Positions 60,240-64,000 of a DNA stretch of 64,000 nt are shown one piece after another. A model generated the notes under the pieces. It searched no databases, was not told the DNA's origin, and saw nothing but the letters and a program-made list of their open reading frames with translations. The stretch spans positions 6,957,038-7,021,037 of the forward strand of contig RPFO01000154.1 in the NCBI GenBank assembly GCA_009746045.1, read 5' to 3'. The stretch comes from Mesostigma viride. Its lineage: Eukaryota; Streptophyta; Mesostigmatophyceae; Mesostigmatales; Mesostigmataceae. Positions within the stretch are counted from its first letter, which is position 1. Each line of letters starts with the position of its first letter. The position numbers and the translations under genes are program-made.

Positions 60240-61590
60240 GTTAACTAAGCGTTGTAAAATCATAACGGTAATGCTATGTGCTATCCTGATCTTATTGAGT
60301 TTGCAGCTTGCTGCAGCAGCTGGCTAGTCTCATAGGAAGTGGCGAGGCCATGAATGTAAATGTACAGGGCTGTGTGCGCGGGTCATGCATTGGAACATTG
60401 TGTCTGTGACGGAAGGTGCTGGTGAATGCTGCTTTACAAGACGTGTTGCCGGCCTTGTTACAAGACCAACTGTCATGGTAGGGCCCAGCGACCATTTCGA
60501 GCTCCATTTCGCATTTTTAATTTCGCTGCCTAGTTTTGCATCCTCGTTTATCCGGATCTCTGGATCGCGTATGGGTAATTACTAATAAGTTGAAGTAATA
60601 ATCACTATCGAGTACACTGTACAACCCCATTTTCTGGTCCGACCGCTTCTCGGCACTACAGTACCTAATCGCAGTCTGCGGGCCTGCGGGGTCCAGGCCT
60701 CCAGGAGTCCGGGGTCCAGCAGTCCAGGCGACCAGCCCTAATTATTTCATTACTTTCCTATTGTCTAATTATTTACCGTATATAAGGGGATGATAATATT
60801 ATCCCCTCATCTATAATATTATCCCGGACTTCGACGTTGGGAAGCCGGAAGTGCCATACCCTTGCGGCCTTGCCCCAAGACGAGGACAGGCGAAGTTTTT
60901 AAATCGAGGATAATAAACTATCGGGCGGCGACTAATAAAATGGGTATACATGCGGACAAGACAGTCATGGCATCTGCGTACTGCGGTACATAATCGTTGT
61001 TGCCCCCAAAGCGTTTTCTTTTTTCGGAGTTTATTCTCAGTGCGAGAATGCAGGTTACGATGGAATGCGTACATGATCTGATGCGTCCATGTATTAATTA
61101 ATTTAATTAATTAATTTCATACCTCCGTGGGGAGGACATGTAACACATATCCCTGAGAAGGGGCATACATATGAGTATGGTTTTCAATACATTCTAGGCG
61201 ACAACCTGCAGGTGGTTGGTGTAAACTGCCACCTACTCGGGGTGCACAATTGAGGTGCACCTGCACCACCATGTATTCCAGCAGCTCTTCAAAGTTGCGG
61301 ACGTGGGGTGGAAGATGATCATGGCTAGGCAACGGCTAGGGCACGATGGCGTCTCAGCAGAGAGTGGCTCTCTGCATGGGCAAATCATGGCTGACTCATA
61401 GCGGATGCAGTAAGGCTGCCCCATGGTCCAGAGCCCACAGATAGGCTTGGAAAACATTTAGAGGCGCCGGTTTGGGAGAATATAAAGGCCTCTCCCGGAG
61501 CCTGAGGGGCTTTAGGGGCATTCCCAGGGTTAACCCACAACCCCTATGCGGCCATATCCATCTATTACCTGGATTGAACTGTAGAATATG
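60240..61590. other. Non-coding region with AT-rich palindromes upstream of the kinase gene
   Basis: No convincing exon. 60,786-60,806 contains GATAATATTATC, a perfect 12-bp palindrome flanked by GGGG and CCC, with ATAATATTATCCC repeated at ~60,814. 61,093-61,117 is a TTAATTAA-type self-complementary tract. 60,690-60,735 is rich in GTCCAG/GTCCGG words. The kinase promoter should lie in the first few hundred bases, but no TATA box stands out. Confidence 0.5.
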
Positions 61591-61627
61591 AGACAGGGGT
61601 ACCTACCAAAATCTCGGCATTGGAGAC

Positions 61628-61927
61628 GTGAATTTCCATACATCGGCTTTGATTTGCCATGGAGCAGCCCGGCAGCACCAGATGCAGATGGCCTGCCTAC
61701 CATTCATAAGTCGACGTGTTCAGGCGTATTTTACTCGCCACGAAGGCTCAGAGGGCCGCGACAAGCAGGAGTCGTGCAACCGCTCATGGTGGGGGATACC
61801 GTGCACTGCAGAGGGTGTCAACAAAGCAGTGATTTTCTACTCTGGTTGGAAGGCCAGCCATGTGCAGCCGAGCGATGACGCCGAGCGCTACGAACAAAGC
61901 AAGGCAACGTTTGAGTCGCAGTCATGA
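61628..61927 (+). CDS. Possible coding exon, unidentified
   Basis: The open frame ends at 61,927. The downstream half (for example VNKAVIFYSGWKASHVQPSD) is protein-like, but the frame's first codon is GTG and an overlapping frame (61,588-61,878) is also open. No family recognised; it could be an exon of an unrelated plus-strand gene or chance. Confidence 0.2.
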   Translation: MNFHTSALICHGAARQHQMQMACLPFISRRVQAYFTRHEGSEGRDKQESCNRSWWGIPCTAEGVNKAVIFYSGWKASHVQPSDDAERYEQSKATFESQS

Positions 61928-62466
61928 GGTGCTATGGACAGCGTCGACGATATGTCTGGGCCCAGTTTACGAGGCAGCGGTCTCGGCATTTGTCTGGCCT
62001 ATTCGGCAAAACCTGGAAGCAGTGGGCCGTGGACGCAGCGGAGGGCTGGCCGGAGCGGGATGAGGATTAATGGGTTGGCCGGTCGGGGATTCTGGATTGG
62101 TAGAGGGAATAGCATTATGCAGATGCATTCCTACAGGCGGAGGTTGCCACGCTGCCGCCAGCCCTGCTTGGCGAATTGATAGCGCCTGTGGAGACCTAAG
62201 AATAGCAGCACTCCTGGCAAGCATGCGACCAAGCAAGGCTGCAAGTTGGAGGTGGCATGGTGGCAAGAAGAGTGGCCACGCACGTGGCGTACACGCGCCA
62301 CCCCTGCTCCGTCTCGGCACGGGCCAAAGGGGGGTTGAGGCGGGATCGGACCCGTGGACAGTAAACGGATGGAAGGCCTCCAAGTCTGTGTCTATGCAAG
62401 TGCCTTATCAGGTACATGGCTGGCTTACCCTGGCACCTCCTCACGTCTACTGGAGCATTGCTGCGT

Positions 62467-62568
62467 GTTTGTCCTGTGTTGTGGCTGGGGGTGGGTGCCT
62501 GTTTGTCCTGTGATGTGGCTGGGGGTGGACCCGTGTTTGTCCCGTGTTGTGGCCGGGGGTGGATGCGC
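62467..62568. repeat. Minisatellite, 3 copies of a 34-bp unit
   Basis: Copies start at 62,467, 62,501 and 62,535, each beginning GTTTGTCC and containing GTGGCTGGGGGTGG or GTGGCCGGGGGTGG. The copies differ at a handful of positions. The period is not a multiple of three, so the reading frames it creates are not evidence of coding. Confidence 0.93.
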
Positions 62569-62675
62569 ACGGCCACCGCCTAGAAGGCATGTCTTTGCTT
62601 GAGCTTGTAATAGCGTGACCGAGCCAAGTACCACAGTCTCTGCGCAACTGCACCTCAAGGGAGTACCGTGCCAAC

Positions 62676-63192
62676 TTATACAGAGTTGAGGAGGGCAAAG
62701 ACCCAAAACAGGCAGCGGCGCTCATGAGCTTCCGCGTTGGCATGTGCCTCTAGTGCCATGACCCCGAGCACATACAGACAGAGGGGTGACAGGAAACAGC
62801 GCGATGGCCACCAGCGCGTAACAGGGGACCCCAGCACGGCACTCTGCTGGCCCGCTGCATCTGGCCACTTTGGTCCACCCATGTTGGACAAGGGCCGGCT
62901 CTGCGTCACCCCTTAGTTGTTCTTGCATGTGGGCTGCATGTCCGGCTCGCTAGCACGTAGCGCACTCTTCTCCCCTCGCGTACTTGGTCCAAGGGGGAGC
63001 ACCCAACACCCCTATACTGCATGCGCTGGCGTCCTCCGCATCCTTGTTTATGGCATCGCAAGCGCACTGTAGCCGCGGAAGATCCAACAATGTATAGCCA
63101 TCTTCACCCGCCTGGTCCCCATCAATCTTTCTTGTTCGCTGTACTGCGTCCATTACCAGGCTCCTGGTCCTCTAGGCGATAGCATTTTTTTC
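62676..63192 (-). other. Weak minus-strand coding signals, possible exons or 3' untranslated region
   Basis: Two minus-strand open stretches look moderately protein-like. 62,722-62,928 includes GDAEPALVQHGWTKVARC. 62,950-63,153 includes DGDQAGEDGYTLLDLPRLQC. Both lie downstream of the stop at 63,193, so they are either untranslated sequence, exons of an alternative form, or chance. No family recognised. Confidence 0.2.
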
Positions 63193-63490
63193 TCAGGCAA
63201 GCAGGCAGGCTTGGCAGGACTGGCGAACGGGGCAGCACCAGTGGCCTCCCCTCTCCTGGTGCCTCTTCTTCAGGGCAACGTCTTCAGCGGCCGTGGGAAC
63301 GCCCACTGGTTGTGGGGCACAGTGTGGGCGTGAGACCTCCTCGATTTGCGGGCACTCAGCCAAGCAGCAGTGCACCCGCACAGCTGGAGTGCGGGCGGAT
63401 CGCACATATGGCAGGCCAAGCTGCCAGTGGTACACCACACCCATGGCAGGCCCATGGCGGTAAAGGCTTGTGTACAAAGGACGGCCAGTC
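63193..63490 (-). CDS. Likely 3'-terminal exon of a neighbouring minus-strand gene, unidentified
   Basis: A long pyrimidine tract (complement of 63,495-63,545) ends in CTTTCCAG at 63,491-63,498, a textbook acceptor. It is followed by an open frame to TGA at 63,193-63,195. The exon starts with one base completing a codon, then TGRPLYTSLYRHGPAMGVVY. It is rich in Cys and His toward the C terminus (CCLAEC, HWCCPVRQSCQAC), which could suggest metal binding, but I recognise no family. Upstream exons would lie beyond 63,560 or outside the window. Confidence 0.4.
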
Positions 63491-63494
63491 CTGG

Positions 63495-63545
63495 AAAGGA
63501 AGAGCTAGGCAGAGGGAGAGAGGAGGAAAGGGGAGAGAGGGGAAG
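63495..63545 (-). promoter_or_regulatory. Polypyrimidine tract of the 63,490 splice acceptor
   Basis: The plus strand is almost pure purine (GGGAGAGAGGAGGAAAGGGG), so the minus-strand RNA is a ~50-nt C/U tract directly before CAG|G. Confidence 0.5.
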
Positions 63546-63671
63546 AAGGTGAGCTGTAGGCGATGAGAGAGCGGTTTGTCTTTTCCATGTGGGAGACCAT
63601 CGTTGTCTGACTTTGTGTGGATTCATGCCGAAGCCGCACGATGGAGCAACCATGAGCGTGCTCCTTGCAAT

Positions 63672-63803
63672 CTAACTTGCATCTTCGTTCGTACTTGCAT
63701 CTTCATGACGTGTTAATACTCTTTGTAATTCCTGCTCCAATTCGCTACTGCTTGTCTCGATTGAGTTCCATGCGGTGCTGATAGATACTGCATTTTCATC
63801 CAT
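63672..63803 (-). CDS. Small ORF, 43 aa, acidic and possibly coiled coil
   Basis: ATG at 63,803 in the context ACCATGG, stop TAG at 63,672-63,674. It contains SSSELEQELQRVLTRHEDAS, which has heptad-like spacing, and DAST/EDAS near the end. Codon use is more AT-rich than the kinase or ankyrin exons. It may be a micropeptide, a short 3' exon or a transposon remnant. Confidence 0.25.
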   Translation of the reverse strand: MDENAVSISTAWNSIETSSSELEQELQRVLTRHEDASTNEDAS

Positions 63804-64000
63804 GGTGGTTTTATGGTGATGCAGCCGTTCACCTGTACTCACTTTCGTGCCAGCGGTATGCAATGGGCTGCACCCAGACATCTACATAAGTGACTGTTGA
63901 CCAGAAGGTTCAGGCCAGACCCCCAGTGTGTCGCGCCTGCAGCACTCGGCATAGTGCTTGCATATGATGCACCACAAGCTGGCATCTGCCACTTACCAGC
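63804..64000. other. Right edge of window
   Basis: One good minus-strand donor-like site is present (ACGAAA|GTGAGT near 63,836-63,845), preceded by a frame reading SGCSPLHTAGTK. This faintly recalls the start of an ankyrin repeat but is too short to call. Nothing else recognised. Confidence 0.2.

Noticed and set aside
62354-62602. ORFs over the 34-bp minisatellite
   Set aside because: The repeat length is not a multiple of three and all frames give low-complexity peptides created by the repeat.

Overview
The window is eukaryotic nuclear DNA. It has GT-AG introns, a U-box plus protein-kinase gene, a tRNA-derived SINE-like insert, TTTAGGG-type telomere-like motifs and no bacterial gene packing. 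A green alga is my best guess, because a GC-rich, intron-rich genome with a U-box kinase and plant-type telomere motifs fits one. A brown alga or another intron-rich protist cannot be excluded from sequence alone.

Layout. (1) About 1-56,040 is a head-to-tail tandem array of a ~1,177-bp unit, cut off by the left window edge. On the minus strand each unit contains one exon of exactly 99 nt, which is one 33-residue ankyrin (ANK) repeat in phase 0-0. It is bounded by an AG acceptor and a GT donor, and the rest of the unit is intron. I count 49 array exons plus one diverged exon at 57,156-57,254, so 50 in all. I read all 50 and every one is open and exactly 99 nt, while the introns vary from 407 to 1,953 bp. 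One further unit (about 3,800-5,200) has lost its exon to a deletion filled by SINE-like and telomere-like DNA. (2) 56,041-57,155 is the decayed edge of the array. (3) 57,359-57,445 is a possible linker exon. (4) 58,862-60,208 is a minus-strand U-box plus kinase ORF. A donor at 58,969/58,970 would end its exon on a codon boundary, so U-box, kinase, linker and ANK array can be joined in one frame. (5) 60,240-64,000 is unique DNA with AT-rich palindromes, two small minisatellite-like tracts, and weaker coding signals, including a likely 3'-terminal exon of a neighbouring gene at 63,193-63,490.

Interpretation. If transcribed as one gene, the locus would make a U-box E3/kinase followed by at least 50 ANK repeats (at least 1,650 residues of solenoid), each on its own interchangeable exon. 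The most variable residues are mainly those ankyrin proteins use to contact targets, and the framework is almost frozen. The array shows recent homogenisation, including a 3-unit higher-order repeat and a separate block copied ~7.12 kb away. This looks like a modular recognition-repeat generator, by unequal crossing over and possibly by in-frame exon skipping. The coding structure is read directly from sequence; single-gene continuity, alternative splicing and a recognition role are inferences. ANK exons are numbered in transcript order, so exon 1 is at 57,156 and exon 50 at 63.
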